From Oscillospiraceae bacterium (GTDB lineage: Bacteria > Bacillota_A > Clostridia > Oscillospirales > Oscillospiraceae): a stretch of DNA of 5,157 nucleotides. The position numbers and the translations under genes are program-made. The notes under the pieces were generated by a model that made no database searches, was not told the origin of the DNA, and saw only the letters and a list, made by a program, of their open reading frames with translations. Each line of letters starts with the position of its first letter. Position 1 is the first letter of the stretch. This document shows positions 1-5,063 of the stretch, one piece after another. The DNA lies in contig CADAPN010000142.1 of assembly GCA_902789835.1 (NCBI GenBank), forward strand, positions 1-5,157, read 5' to 3'.

Positions 1-6
1 ATTTGA

Positions 7-35
7 TTTACAAAGACTGGTTTGCATGTTATATT
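7..35 (+). promoter_or_regulatory. Candidate sigma-A promoter P1 upstream of the 73-residue gene
   Basis: TTTACA (7-12) and TATATT (30-35) are separated by exactly 17 bases; each hexamer matches the sigma-A consensus at five of six positions. Transcription would begin around 42 and give a leader of about 120 bases before the small gene at 163. The palindrome at 35-49 sits on the expected start site, so this promoter may be repressible. No other gene is visible between it and 163. The call rests on sequence match only. Confidence 0.55.
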
Positions 36-49
36 GTATCCATGATACA
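35..49. promoter_or_regulatory. Operator-like palindrome at the P1 start site
   Basis: A perfect inverted repeat, TGTATC-CAT-GATACA, has 6-bp arms and a 3-bp centre. It begins on the last base of the -10 box of P1 and covers the predicted transcription start, which is a usual position for a repressor operator. The arms are too short and AT-rich to act as a terminator, and no T-tract follows. The regulator family cannot be told from the sequence; no regulator gene is in the window. A chance palindrome of this size is possible. Confidence 0.35.
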
Positions 50-84
50 CGGACATTCTTTTTTGTGTGTTCCGCTAAAGGGCT

Positions 85-117
85 GTGACAGTACTGTGAC
101 GTCTGCTGTGTTATGAT
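85..117 (+). promoter_or_regulatory. Candidate activator-dependent promoter P2 with tandem GTGAC boxes
   Basis: GTGACA (85-90) is repeated as GTGACG (96-101), an 11-bp period, followed by the -10 box TATGAT (112-117) whose first base lies 16 bases after the start of the second repeat. The place where a -35 box should be (89-94, CAGTAC) has no match to TTGACA. Direct repeats one helical turn apart that replace the -35 box are typical of OmpR/PhoB-family response regulator sites. The same arrangement recurs at 3548-3580, with 22 of 33 positions identical without gaps. A further GTGACC lies at 118-123, 22 bases after the second repeat. The predicted leader to the start at 163 is about 40 bases. 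Confidence 0.5.
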
Positions 118-162
118 GTGACCACAAAAAAGAAATGACAGATAAAACAGGAGGTAATACAA

Positions 163-384
163 ATGAAAGAACTGCTTGATGAGTACATGGATGAAGTGTC
201 CGGCGGTATTCTGGTCATGGATGAGGGCAGAAACGAGTACTGGCTGGTTCGGCGGGACGGCAGCGTAATCGCCCCGGTCCCTCTGGACAAAGGTGCGGAA
301 TTTGCCAAAGCCTTCGGAACCAGTGACCGTGTCGTAACGAAAGAAGAATATCGGAACATCTTCGGAAGAGAGCTTCAGTGGTGA
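163..384 (+). CDS. Small acidic protein of unknown function (73 aa)
   Basis: I do not recognise this protein. It is 73 residues, rich in Glu and Asp, with no signal peptide, membrane segment or cysteine, so it is probably a small soluble cytoplasmic protein. An N-terminal amphipathic stretch (residues 1-12, MKELLDEYMDEV) leads into a likely beta-rich part (GGILVMDEG, EYWLVRRDGSVIAPVPL) and a C-terminal helical part ending RELQW. The start is well supported: a perfect AGGAGG (149-154) lies 8 bases before the ATG. The gene is flanked by its own candidate promoters (7-35 and 85-117) and a strong terminator (447-483), so it appears to be monocistronic, which argues for a real gene despite its size. 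It is convergent with the phosphoesterase gene. The shared tandem boxes link its control to the secreted thioredoxin-like gene at 3615. The reverse-strand frame over it has no ribosome binding site support. Confidence 0.8.
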   Translation: MKELLDEYMDEVSGGILVMDEGRNEYWLVRRDGSVIAPVPLDKGAEFAKAFGTSDRVVTKEEYRNIFGRELQW

Positions 385-446
385 GGACCGAGTGTGCTGA
401 TTCATGGCACAGAAGGAATTTGAATCAATCGGACGCAGAATCGCCG

Positions 447-483
447 GTGCCCGGGGAACGGATCAAGTCCCCGGGCACTTTTT
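447..483 (+). terminator. Strong intrinsic terminator of the 73-residue gene
   Basis: A perfect 11-bp GC-rich stem pairs GTGCCCGGGGA (447-457) with TCCCCGGGCAC (468-478) around a 10-base loop, followed directly by TTTTT (479-483). It lies about 60 bases after the stop at 384. On the minus strand the hairpin is followed by CCGGCG rather than a T-tract, so it is a poor terminator for the convergent phosphoesterase transcript, although the hairpin may still mark that transcript's 3' region. Confidence 0.92.
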
Positions 484-559
484 GCACTTGTGTCAGGCCT
501 GCAGTGGCCTGGAGCGCTGCGGAACGGTCAATTACCGAGATGCCCGGGAACCGTGCAAA

Positions 560-1144
560 TCAATCAGAAGCTGTGCCGGAGGAAACACCGGTAATCTCAT
601 CCAAGGTTCTCGGCGTATAGGCCATGGCCGGAATCATCGCTCCGGCGTTGTACATACGGCATACATCGTCACGCACATACAGCCGCTGGAGCAGGCGCTT
701 GGCGTTCTCCGTCACGTTCCATTCGTAGGAGCTGTGCACATGACCATAGAGATGATACCAGCCGAAGTAATGATCACGGAACGTAAGAATGGGATAGTGA
801 CAAAGCACCACATGCCGTCCCCGGTCCAGAATCTCCCGATATTCCGCAATGTCTTCCAGCTGTGACCGGATTGCCTCTGCACCGGCCACGTCAGGATTGT
901 CATGATTCCCGAGAATCAGCGCCTTCCGCCCGTTCAGGCGGGAGAGCAGCTCGCTCCAGCGTTCCACACTCCCGAAGCAGAAATCCCCGAGAATCCAGGT
1001 CAGGTCCTCCGAAGCGGTAACGACACGGTTCCAATTCGCGATCAGCTTCTCGTTCATCTCTTCCACGCTGTCGAAGGGACGGTTGTCATAGGCGATGATG
1101 CTGTCATGGTCGAAGTGCATGTCCGCAATATACCGGATGGTCAT
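560..1144 (-). CDS. Calcineurin-like metallophosphoesterase family protein
   Basis: A 194-residue soluble phosphoesterase with the full set of two-metal calcineurin-like motifs: D8-x-H10 (IADMHF), G53-D54 (LGDF), G79-N80-H81-D82 (LGNHD), H116 (LCHYP) and G134-H135-x-H137 (YGHVH). These residues bind the dinuclear metal centre and the phosphate in this superfamily. The C-terminal NAGAMIPAMAYTPRTLDEI stretch is typical of the small single-domain family members found in Firmicutes and phages; the natural substrate is unknown. I chose ATG at 1144; a TTG directly before it (1147) is possible because GAGGAG lies 8 bases before the TTG and 11 before the ATG. It follows the ABC ATPase gene by about 25 bases on the same strand and is very probably co-transcribed with it. 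The stop is at 562-560. No signal peptide or membrane segment is present, so it should act in the cytoplasm. Confidence 0.93.
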   Translation of the reverse strand: MTIRYIADMHFDHDSIIAYDNRPFDSVEEMNEKLIANWNRVVTASEDLTWILGDFCFGSVERWSELLSRLNGRKALILGNHDNPDVAGAEAIRSQLEDIAEYREILDRGRHVVLCHYPILTFRDHYFGWYHLYGHVHSSYEWNVTENAKRLLQRLYVRDDVCRMYNAGAMIPAMAYTPRTLDEITGVSSGTASD

Positions 1145-1169
1145 CAATGATCACGCTCCTCGTCGATGC

Positions 1170-2030
1170 TTACAGTCCTGCTTCCAGGAGCCGCCGGGTA
1201 TAGTCTTCTTTCGGATGGTCGTAGACCTCATCCACGGTGCCCTGCTCCACAATGCGCCCCTGCTTCATGACCAGCACCCGGTCACAGAGCTGATACACCA
1301 CGTTCAGGTCATGGGAAATGAACAGGTAGCTCAGGTCCAGATCGTCCCGGAGCTGACGAAGCAGCTTCAGGATCTGTGCCTGGATCGTCACATCCAGCGC
1401 GCTTACCGGCTCGTCGGCAATCAGAAACCTGGGTCGTTGGATCAGTGCCACTGCAATGCAGACGCGCTGGCGCTGGCCGCCGGAGAGCTCGTCCGGTTTC
1501 GCACTCCAGAACTCCCTGGGCAGCTCCACCCGCTCCAGCATCTCATGGACCCGGCGCTTCCGCTCCGCCGCGTCGTACTTGCCGAAGATTCGCAGAGGTT
1601 CTTCCACGGCCCACTCTACCGAGTAAGCCGGATTCAGGGAACTGTATGGGTCCTGAAAGATGATCTGCGGCCGTTTGGTGTAGTGTACAATCTCCCCCTG
1701 CTCCGGTTCCAACAGACCGAGAATCATCCGTGTCAGTGTGGTTTTTCCCGTCCCGCTCTCACCGACCAGCCCGAGAATCTCGCCGTGCCGCACCACGAAA
1801 TCCACATCATGCAGGACTTCCTGGTACTGGCCTTTACCGGAAAGAAGGCCGCCGTCCCGGTAGCCGCCGGAGACATGACGGACTTCCAGCACCAGGCGGG
1901 TTTGCTCATCCCCGGGATCGGACGGACTCTCTGACAAGGGAGCGCTGTTCAAGCCGAACGTGTTCCCTCTGACGGATTCTGTATTCTTCGTTTCGTTTTC
2001 CACGTTTCTCATTTCCACTTCCGTATTCAC
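1170..2030 (-). CDS. Orphan ABC transporter ATPase, oligopeptide/dipeptide (OppF/DppF-like) type
   Basis: A 286-residue ATP-binding subunit. Visible motifs: Walker [10 protein letters not shown] (90-98), Q-loop Q126 in [10 protein letters not shown], signature LSGGQRQ (182-188), Walker B FLIADE (202-207), D-loop SALD (210-213) and H-loop H240. The [10 protein letters not shown] and ISHDLNVV stretches and the terminal [10 protein letters not shown] are characteristic of the Opp/Dpp/nickel peptide-uptake group, so it would energise import of peptides or a similar solute. About 45 polar N-terminal residues precede the domain, and the C-terminal extension found in most OppF/DppF proteins (often over 310 residues) is missing. 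The GTG start at 2030 has GAGAGGG six bases upstream; a later ATG (residue 7) lacks as good a site. No permease, partner ATPase or binding protein is present: the gene is first in its transcript and is followed only by the phosphoesterase. It must therefore pair with components elsewhere or have another role. Confidence 0.93.
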   Translation of the reverse strand: MNTEVEMRNVENETKNTESVRGNTFGLNSAPLSESPSDPGDEQTRLVLEVRHVSGGYRDGGLLSGKGQYQEVLHDVDFVVRHGEILGLVGESGTGKTTLTRMILGLLEPEQGEIVHYTKRPQIIFQDPYSSLNPAYSVEWAVEEPLRIFGKYDAAERKRRVHEMLERVELPREFWSAKPDELSGGQRQRVCIAVALIQRPRFLIADEPVSALDVTIQAQILKLLRQLRDDLDLSYLFISHDLNVVYQLCDRVLVMKQGRIVEQGTVDEVYDHPKEDYTRRLLEAGL

Positions 2031-2062
2031 TTCATGCCCTCTCAGAAAAAACTGTCTCAGAT

Positions 2063-2091
2063 ATTATACAGGATGAAGGAATAAAGTGCAA
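2063..2091 (-). promoter_or_regulatory. Sigma-A promoter of the ABC ATPase-phosphoesterase unit
   Basis: On the minus strand TTGCAC (2091-2086) and a perfect TATAAT (2068-2063) are separated by 17 bases. Transcription would start near 2056, leaving a leader of about 26 bases that contains the GAGAGGG ribosome binding site for the GTG at 2030. A good promoter immediately before the ATPase gene supports the view that this gene is the first in its transcript and not the tail of a larger transporter operon. Confidence 0.78.
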
Positions 2092-2158
2092 GACACGGGA
2101 AATCGTCATCCTGATATGAAACAGGAAAGAAAGACATCGAATCATGGCCTCTGGGTCC

Positions 2159-2187
2159 TTGAAGGGTAATCCATCATTTGGTATAAT
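2159..2187 (+). promoter_or_regulatory. Sigma-A promoter of the Mbeg1-like hydrolase gene
   Basis: TTGAAG (2159-2164) and a perfect TATAAT (2182-2187) are separated by 17 bases. The predicted start near 2194 gives a leader of about 38 bases to the ATG at 2232. It is divergent from the minus-strand promoter at 2091-2063, with under 70 bases between the two -35 boxes, so a regulator bound in between could affect both, though no operator is evident there. Confidence 0.78.
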
Positions 2188-2231
2188 AGGTCAGAATATA
2201 AATAACGGGTGAAAGTGAGGTGCGACCGCAT

Positions 2232-3395
2232 ATGGCGGATCTGTTCGAGTATCTGAAATGGCGTTCGGATGTCCCGTTTTCCGTGGCACCGCTCAACGAT
2301 GTGGATAACCTCGTTCTTGCCGAACTGGCATATTCGGATTTCTCGGGGATTGTTCCTTCCGACGGCAGGCCGGTTCCTGTCGCAGAGGTCTGTGAACGCT
2401 TTTTTCAGACGCATGACAAAGAAGAAATCCTGAAAAGCACTTCTTTTACGGCCAAAGCTCCGCTTCTGATGGAGAATATGGTCACAGGTGAGAGATTCGG
2501 AAACATGCAGCTGTGCTGGTACGTGGATAACCTGGATGAAGAAAGAACCGCTCAGATGTCAGCGGTTACCTATCTGCTTGATGACGGCAGCATCTATGTG
2601 GCGTTTCGCGGGACGGACAGCACGCTCGTGGGGTGGAAAGAAGATTTCGACATCGGCTGTCTGACAGAAACCAGAGGCCAGGAGCTGGCGGTTTCATATC
2701 TGGATCGGATCGCGCAGGCACTTGATGCCCCCATTCGAGTCGGCGGACATTCCAAAGGAGGCAACTTCGCGGTTTATGCCGCCTCCTTCTGCAGACCCGA
2801 GATCCAGAACCGGATTCTGGGCGTATACTCAAACGACGGACCCGGCTTCCGGAAGGAAGTGACCGAGAGACCGGGGTACCTGAGAATCCTTCCAAAGGTG
2901 TGTAAAATCGTTCCCGATACTTCAATGATCGGAATGCTGCTCACAAACAAAGCTGCCCGCCGGGTGATCAAAAGCACCGCTTCCGGAATCATGCAGCACG
3001 ACGCGTTCAGCTGGTCGACCGAGCGGGACCGTTTTGAGCCGGCCGAGTCATCCGAACTCGGAAAACTGATGAACAATGTCCTTGCTACATGGATAGACGG
3101 CATGAATGATAACTTGCGCAGCTCGGTGGTGGACACCATTTTTGACGCGTTTGAGGCAACCGGTGCAGATACGTTCCATGAGATTGCCCAGCAGAAATGG
3201 AAATCCGCAGAGGCTGTGCTCGGGTACCTGTTTAAAATCCCCAGAGAAAAGCAGGAGGAACTGTTTCAGCTGGCAGGAAGTCTGCTCAAAAACGGCAGTC
3301 AGGCAGCGCTGGCGCAGCTGCCGGAGCTGCTCTTCCAAAAGGATGATGATTCCGGGGAACCAAAAGAACCTGACCGGGTGGAGGATAAGCTCTGA
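2232..3395 (+). CDS. Mbeg1-like (DUF2974) alpha/beta-hydrolase family protein
   Basis: A 387-residue protein of the Mbeg1-like/DUF2974 family, which is common in Firmicutes and has a lipase-like alpha/beta-hydrolase fold; its substrate is not established. Family features in order: the N-terminal FEYLKWRSDVPFS and VDNLVLAELAYSDF block, the AFRGTD strand-loop (124-129), the nucleophile elbow G-H-S-K-G with S174, SNDGPGF with candidate acid D202, and QHDAFSW with candidate histidine H256. Together S174-D202-H256 would form the catalytic triad; this is inferred from position. There is no signal peptide or clear membrane segment, and a charged tail ends the protein, so it is probably cytoplasmic. 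I chose ATG 2232, which has GTGAGG 11 bases upstream; an in-frame GTG at 2220 would overlap that site and add four residues. It has its own promoter (2159-2187); no convincing terminator follows the stop, so some read-through into the next gene is possible. Confidence 0.93.
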   Translation: MADLFEYLKWRSDVPFSVAPLNDVDNLVLAELAYSDFSGIVPSDGRPVPVAEVCERFFQTHDKEEILKSTSFTAKAPLLMENMVTGERFGNMQLCWYVDNLDEERTAQMSAVTYLLDDGSIYVAFRGTDSTLVGWKEDFDIGCLTETRGQELAVSYLDRIAQALDAPIRVGGHSKGGNFAVYAASFCRPEIQNRILGVYSNDGPGFRKEVTERPGYLRILPKVCKIVPDTSMIGMLLTNKAARRVIKSTASGIMQHDAFSWSTERDRFEPAESSELGKLMNNVLATWIDGMNDNLRSSVVDTIFDAFEATGADTFHEIAQQKWKSAEAVLGYLFKIPREKQEELFQLAGSLLKNGSQAALAQLPELLFQKDDDSGEPKEPDRVEDKL

Positions 3396-3482
3396 TTTTG
3401 CTGTATCTTTGATTCCGCCGGGCCTGACCTGCGGCTGTGATGCTGTTGGATCATGCGGCGCTGTGCAAAGCGGACCGTTATC

Positions 3483-3511
3483 TTGCCATCGACCGTGACC
3501 TGTGCTACAAT
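3483..3511 (+). promoter_or_regulatory. Candidate distal promoter P1 of the secreted thioredoxin-like gene
   Basis: TTGCCA (3483-3488) and TACAAT (3506-3511) are separated by 17 bases, and TG at 3503-3504 one base before the -10 box makes it an extended -10 promoter. Transcripts would start near 3518 and carry a leader of about 97 bases that runs through the tandem-box promoter at 3548-3580. The interval 3396-3614 otherwise shows no gene, only these promoters and the ribosome binding site. Confidence 0.55.
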
Positions 3512-3547
3512 TCATAAAGGAAGAAAAACGGATGGAGCACTGACCAA

Positions 3548-3580
3548 GTGACAGTTGTGTGACACTTTCTGGACTATACT
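3548..3580 (+). promoter_or_regulatory. Proximal promoter P2 with tandem GTGACA boxes, matching the one at 85-117
   Basis: GTGACA occurs at 3548-3553 and again at 3559-3564, an exact 11-bp period, followed by TATACT (3575-3580). The first base of the -10 box is 16 bases after the start of the second repeat, exactly as in the copy at 85-117. The -35 position (3552-3557, CAGTTG) has no consensus match. The arrangement suggests an OmpR/PhoB-family activator bound in tandem directly upstream of the -10 box. Predicted start is near 3587, with a short leader of about 28 bases holding the AGGAG site. The identity of the regulator is not known. Confidence 0.55.
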
Positions 3581-3614
3581 CACGCCATCCAAATAAAAAC
3601 AAAGGAGAAAGAAA

Positions 3615-4970
3615 ATGAAGAAACTTCTTGCAATTCTGCTCGCGATGCTGATGCTGGCATCCCTGAGCACCGCCGCCTTTGCCGAAGAGGACTTCTCGGA
3701 TGATGGTAACTTCGATCCGGACGGCTTCGCGGATATGGCCTACCCCGAGTGCGGCATCACCCTGCATTTCCCGAACGAGATGTTCATGGCCGAAGGCCTG
3801 ACCGGCGGACTGAACCCCCTGTACGCTCAGGAGGCGGGCTATCACTCCGGCGTCTACGTCACCGCGATCATCTACGAGCGCAGCGGCGAAGCCTTCGATC
3901 CCGACGCCTATATCCCGTTCCTGACCTTCCTGACCCTGCGCGAGGACTGTGACGAGGCGGCCCTGAACGACCCGGGCCTCACCGCGCTCTTCCCCTCGGA
4001 CCACCTGGACGGCCTCTGCACCGTCGGCGATTATACCTTCTACGTGGTGATCGGCAGCGACCACATCCCCGAGTCCTTCACCGAGGAAGAGGTTGCGGCC
4101 TATAACCACCTCCTCTCGTACGCCGAGGACGTCGTGAACACCGCGGACTATTACGAGCCCGAGGACCCCGGCGCCAAGGATGCCGGAATCCAGGTGAACT
4201 TTGACGCCGTGGATCTCGACGGCAACGCTGTGGATCTTGCCTCTCTCTTCGCCTCCAACCGCATCACCATGCTGAACGTCTGGGAGACCGGCTGCGGCCC
4301 CTGCCGCAATGAGCTTCCGGAGCTTGCCCAGATCAACCACCGTCTCCAGGACATCGGCTGCGGCATCGTCGGCCTGCTCTGGGACAGCGACATGCCCGGC
4401 GCCATTGACGAGGCGAAGCAGCTCTACGCCGACGCCGGTGTGGACTATCTGACCCTGCAGGTTCCCTCGAACTTCGACGAGATCTTCAACCAGGGCGGCT
4501 TCCCGACCAGCTACTTCATTGACCAGAACGGCACGGTCCTCACCTCGATCGAGGGCGCCCTCGTGGACAAGTACGAGATGGTGATCGACGAGCTCCTCAA
4601 CGGCGGCGGCGCCGCGGAAGGGGAGAGCAGCGCCGACTACGGCCAGGTCCGCAGCATGGTCCAGGGCGCTGCCGGCAAGATGAAGGAGAACATCAAGGCG
4701 GCCGCCGCCCCCACCCCCGGTGACGCGTATCGGATCATCTGTGTGGATGAGGACGGAAACCCGGTCCAGGGCGCAACGATTCAGTTCTGCTCTGACATCC
4801 AGTGCATGATGGGCAAAACGGACGCAGATGGCGTCGCGGAGTTTGAGGAAGCCCCCGGTCACTACACCGTCCACGTGCTGAAAGTCCCCGAAGGCTACGC
4901 GAAGGACACCACCGAGTACGAAGCCCCCTCTGTTCCGGGCGATCTGACCATCGTCGTGAAGGCGGGATAA
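3615..4970 (+). CDS. Secreted TlpA/ResA-like thioredoxin-fold protein with SpaA-like C-terminal domain
   Basis: A 451-residue exported protein. Residues 1-23 are a typical signal peptide (MKKLL, hydrophobic core, AFA cleavage site before E24); there is no lipobox cysteine, no LPXTG and no second membrane segment, so it appears to be released. Residues 24-188 form a domain I do not recognise. Residues about 190-330 are a TlpA/ResA/redoxin-like thioredoxin fold with WETGCGPC (C227, C230) and the cis-proline loop GGFPTSYFID (P297); this family reduces or exchanges disulphides outside the membrane. An Ala/Gly/Glu-rich linker (331-368) leads to a SpaA/Cna-B prealbumin-like domain (369-451) with GNPVQGATIQF and TDADGVAEFEEAPGHYTV, and a C392-x4-C397 pair. 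AGGAG (3603-3607) lies 7 bases before the ATG. The gene is preceded by two candidate promoters and followed by a terminator hairpin. The middle is more GC-rich than both ends and than neighbouring genes. Whether it acts as reductant or oxidant is not shown; no partner such as CcdA or a cytochrome maturation gene is nearby. Confidence 0.9.
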   Translation: MKKLLAILLAMLMLASLSTAAFAEEDFSDDGNFDPDGFADMAYPECGITLHFPNEMFMAEGLTGGLNPLYAQEAGYHSGVYVTAIIYERSGEAFDPDAYIPFLTFLTLREDCDEAALNDPGLTALFPSDHLDGLCTVGDYTFYVVIGSDHIPESFTEEEVAAYNHLLSYAEDVVNTADYYEPEDPGAKDAGIQVNFDAVDLDGNAVDLASLFASNRITMLNVWETGCGPCRNELPELAQINHRLQDIGCGIVGLLWDSDMPGAIDEAKQLYADAGVDYLTLQVPSNFDEIFNQGGFPTSYFIDQNGTVLTSIEGALVDKYEMVIDELLNGGGAAEGESSADYGQVRSMVQGAAGKMKENIKAAAAPTPGDAYRIICVDEDGNPVQGATIQFCSDIQCMMGKTDADGVAEFEEAPGHYTVHVLKVPEGYAKDTTEYEAPSVPGDLTIVVKAG

Positions 4971-5026
4971 GCAAAAACAGCAAATCCGTAAACAGCCTTC
5001 AAAGCCCATAAATATTAAAACTGCAC

Positions 5027-5057
5027 CGGCTGCACCACCATTTCGGTGATGCAGCCG
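5027..5057 (+). terminator. Terminator hairpin of the secreted thioredoxin-like gene, split from its T-tract by the intron
   Basis: CGGCTGCA (5027-5034) pairs with TGCAGCCG (5050-5057); after one C-A mismatch the stem continues as CACC/GGTG (5036-5039/5045-5048) around the 5-base loop ATTTC. The hairpin lies 56 bases after the stop at 4970. It is followed by ATTCTA and then the group II intron, not by a full run of T, as expected if an intron entered between the stem and the T-tract. The T-tract would then lie beyond the window at the intron's 3' end. Confidence 0.75.
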
Positions 5058-5063
5058 ATTCTA

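Noticed and set aside
85..101. TGTGA elements considered as CRP/FNR-type sites
   Set aside because: CRP/FNR sites are inverted repeats (TGTGA-N6-TCACA). Here both copies point the same way with an 11-bp period. The ACAGTACTGT palindrome in this copy is not kept in the one at 3548, which favours the direct-repeat reading.
494..511. Inverted repeat CAGGCC-TGCAGT-GGCCTG considered as terminator for the phosphoesterase transcript
   Set aside because: The stem is only 6 bp and no T-tract follows on the minus strand, so it is not a convincing terminator.
404..865. Open frame of 153 codons on the plus strand
   Set aside because: It runs through the strong terminator at 447-483 and then antisense to the phosphoesterase; the product has no recognisable features.
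1095..1934. Open frame of 279 codons on the plus strand
   Set aside because: It is antisense to the ABC ATPase, whose motifs are complete, and has no convincing ribosome binding site or domain.
3396..3482. Search for a terminator after the Mbeg1-like hydrolase gene
   Set aside because: Short complementary stretches such as GCCG/CGGC exist, but there is no stable stem followed by a T-tract, so none is annotated.
3532..3543. Three-codon reading frame (ATG GAG CAC TGA) after AAAGGAAG in the leader of the secreted gene
   Set aside because: A ribosome binding-like sequence precedes it, but three codons are too few to support a leader peptide, and no attenuator hairpins are visible. Chance occurrence is likely.
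3048..5009. Open frame of 653 codons on the minus strand
   Set aside because: It lies opposite the secreted thioredoxin-like gene and the end of the hydrolase gene, both of which have clear family motifs, start signals and terminators. The translation is low-complexity Val/Gly/Arg-rich with no recognisable domain, as expected from the shadow of GC-rich codons.
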